Below, in pieces: positions 6,301 through 6,852 of a DNA stretch of 6,852 bases. Under the pieces are notes generated by a model that was not told where the DNA came from, did no database searches, and was given only the letters and a program-made list of their open reading frames with translations. Each line of letters begins with the position of its first letter. The stretch's first letter is position 1. Both the position numbers and the translations under genes were made by a program. The DNA lies in assembly GCA_002452325.1 (NCBI GenBank), contig DKFG01000001.1, positions 14,233 to 21,084 on the forward strand, given 5' to 3'. The stretch is from Geobacter sp. UBA6802 (GTDB taxonomy: Bacteria > Desulfobacterota > Desulfuromonadia > Geobacterales > Pseudopelobacteraceae).

Positions 6301-6852
6301 GATGCCCTGGCTGCTGCACTGCAGGTGACCCGTGACGGTATGGCGGTACTGCAACGGATGCAGGAAGAGACCGCCCAACTGCACCGCCGCTTCCTGGAAG
6401 GCCAGGAAACCGCTTCCCGAACCATCCAGACCCTGCTGGCCCAGCAGCAACAGTTGCTACAGGATCAAGAAATTCAGGGTCCAGGGTCCAGGAACCAGGG
6501 TCCAGGGTCCAGGAACCAGGGTCCAGGGTCCAGGAACCAGGGGCCAGAACTGCAGGAACCGGGAGCCAGGGGCCAGGGGCCGGTAAATGCTTCTCCGGAC
6601 CCCGGACTCCGGACCCCGGACCCTGTCGTTGAGACCCTGCTTGCTGTTGTCAGTGACAAGACCGGGTATCCGGTTGAGATGCTGGAGCTGACCATGAGCA
6701 TGGATGCTGATCTGGGGATCGACTCCATCAAGCGGGTGGAGATCCTCTCTAGCCTGCAGGAGCGGCTACCGGATGCACCGGTGGTTGGGCCGGAACAGCT
6801 GGGCGTGCTCAACACCCTGGGACAGATCGCAGAATTCCTGGGGCAAGGCACA
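3379..6852 (+). CDS. PfaA-like multidomain secondary-lipid (PUFA-type) synthase, 3' partial
   Basis: The frame is open for 1158 codons from a GTG start to the window end. The ketosynthase (residues about 15-470) has Cys216 in DAACASS, His351 in EAHGTGT and His389/Lys391 in IGHAK, so the condensing triad is complete. An early FNPMQYNIPPNALEAIDTSQ block is typical of the PUFA-synthase KS clade. The acyltransferase (about 575-870) has FPGQGAQ, GHSYGE with nucleophile Ser672, RGDLM with Arg697, and AFHS with His776, which suggests malonyl loading. A long linker (about 900-1083) has a Gln/Leu-rich helical segment (975-1032) between two repeat-derived stretches. The first ACP (about 1084-1156) has DLGIDSIKRVEI with Ser1116 for the phosphopantetheine arm. 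PfaA proteins normally continue with more ACPs and a ketoreductase, but these are outside the window. The protein would be cytosolic and act with the PfaD upstream. HglE-type glycolipid synthases share this architecture, so the product (PUFA or other lipid) is undecided. Confidence 0.95.
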   Translation, partial: MRQSDQDRTLNTAGAPLAIIGIGCLFPKSEDKTAYWATIREGVDAIIEIPETHWRIDDLYDSNPKTPDKAYGKRGGFLSAVPFNPMQYNIPPNALEAIDTSQLLGLVAAGQALQDAGYGADKQFDRSKVSVILGVTGALEMVIPLGARLGHPRWREALQDAGVADDVAEDVVQRISDSYVGWQENSFPGLLGNVVAGRISKQFDLGGTNCVVDAACASSFSALHLAAMELTTGAAEMVVTGGVDTFNDIFMYTCFSKTPALSATGNAKPFDASADGTILGEGLGLVVLKRLTDAERDGDQIYAVIRGIGSSSDGKGEAIYTPSPQGQQKAVLNACANAGVTLDSIGLLEAHGTGTRVGDAVEVSAAREIFGEADQPWCAISSVKSQIGHAKAAAGAAGLIKAALALHHRVIPPTIKVTEPLPEVSSGRTPFYITTRKRPWISRNNAPRRAGVSAFGFGGSNFHTILEEYRPLQEAADWDGSVQTLAFSASNAAAIISQLNSVSSDLSWADLRVKAAELRNGFNPQAPCRLALAVERSSSLSATLNTARTMLSKQPESNWTTPDGICYATNRSAAKVGLLFPGQGAQYVGMLRDLACAFPQLVDSLEQAEAATPGLTNLIYPADCFGADAAAQQETALRATQIAQPAIGAISLGALRLLQEFGLTADAAAGHSYGELTALCAAGVLDETSFHSLSRLRGDLMAAGSGDKGSMLAVSAPLAAVEQMLAEEQIDLIIANRNAPTQAVLSGATDQIKRAEAACKSRTLTCKQLPVAAAFHSTLVADAAAPLLTALADLQLGSATIPVYANSSATPYPADTATAKELLAGQLARPVEFVAQIEAMYADGIRTFVEIGPGARLTGLVKAILGDRAHSCITLDSSNGKRNGLIDLARCLSQLAVLGYRINLTTWDQGFTVPAAPAKKPFLVVPLCGANYVKSKPKRPAVVKEKSQGSGVKGQETSQNLAPCPLPLAPAVSRDALAAALQVTRDGMAVLQRMQEETAQLHRRFLEGQETASRTIQTLLAQQQQLLQDQEIQGPGSRNQGPGSRNQGPGSRNQGPELQEPGARGQGPVNASPDPGLRTPDPVVETLLAVVSDKTGYPVEMLELTMSMDADLGIDSIKRVEILSSLQERLPDAPVVGPEQLGVLNTLGQIAEFLGQGT
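6216..6290. repeat. inverted heptamer-repeat element 1 in the synthase linker
   Basis: Four direct 7-bp units on the left (GAGTCAA, GGGTCAG, GGGTCAA, GGGTCAA; 6216-6243) face three units on the right (CTCCTTG, CCCCTTG, CCCCTTG; 6263-6283, then CCCC). Reverse-complemented, the right units read GGGGCAA and match the left unit at six of seven bases. About 19 nt separate the arrays, so a long imperfect hairpin is possible. The element is in frame and encodes a linker stretch poor in predicted structure (SQGSGVKGQ to PLPLAPA). Confidence 0.8.
6475..6622. repeat. inverted heptamer-repeat element 2 with three perfect 21-bp repeats
   Basis: Three identical tandem 21-bp units lie at 6475-6495, 6496-6516 and 6517-6537. 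Each is two CAGGGTC heptamers plus one CAGGAAC, encoding (QGPGSRN)3. Degenerate CAGGGGC-like units follow to about 6583. After an 11-nt gap come CCGGACC, CCGGACT, CCGGACC, CCGGACC (6595-6622), which are the inverted form of a GGGTCCG unit, close to the GGGTCCA unit of the left array. The whole element is in frame in the synthase between the helical linker segment and the ACP. Confidence 0.88.

Noticed and set aside
6475..6537. Three regular 21-bp repeats resembling a small CRISPR or VNTR array
   Set aside because: The repeats are directly contiguous with no spacers, are built of 7-bp units, and are translated in frame within the synthase. It is a tandem repeat, not a CRISPR array.
6332..6586. 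Plus-strand open frame with a repeated RVQGPGT-like peptide
   Set aside because: The heptamer array is free of stops in every frame. This frame lies out of register with the synthase coding sequence and has no start signals.

Overview
The window most likely comes from a Geobacter-like deltaproteobacterium (Desulfuromonadia). This is inferred from gene content and style: a GC-rich PUFA-synthase-type lipid operon, heptameric GGGTCNN repeats of a kind I associate with such genomes, and a typical tRNA-Gly. No gene in the window proves the species.

Layout. The left edge (1-23, minus strand) is the 5' end of a tRNA-Gly gene, with a good sigma70-type promoter at 40-69. Positions 194-1432 hold a minus-strand toxin-antitoxin-like operon: a damaged hicA toxin gene, an apparently intact hicB antitoxin gene, and a complete Fic-family AMP-transferase gene 15 nt further on. 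The hicA gene has lost its middle. Its last ten codons survive in another frame, and the deletion joins the first ~39 HicA codons in frame to hicB. Upstream on the same strand (about 1493-1752) is the C-terminal remnant of a serine recombinase, 5'-truncated and broken by a 1-nt frameshift. This left half therefore looks like a decaying mobile or accessory segment next to a tRNA gene. An AT-rich intergenic stretch (1753-1951) with a strong hairpin and a possible promoter separates it from the right half.

The right half (1952-6852, plus strand) is the start of a secondary-lipid (Pfa-type) synthase operon. It has a complete PfaD-family trans-acting enoyl reductase gene, overlapped by 4 bases (GTGA) by a large multidomain polyketide/fatty acid synthase gene that begins at GTG and runs off the window. 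The visible 1158 codons encode a ketosynthase (KS), an acyltransferase (AT), a long linker and the first acyl carrier protein (ACP) domain, all with catalytic residues in place. The KS condenses malonyl units loaded by the AT, the ACP carries the chain, and PfaD supplies enoyl reduction in trans. Enoyl-reductase-first order resembles the myxobacterial pfa clusters rather than the marine gammaproteobacterial pfaA-B-C-D order. The lipid product cannot be read from this window.

The most unusual structure is in the synthase linker. Two separate inverted arrays of 7-bp repeats (6216-6290 and 6475-6622) lie in frame inside the coding sequence, on either side of a conserved-looking helical segment. 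They resemble intergenic repeat elements that have invaded, and are tolerated in, an interdomain linker.
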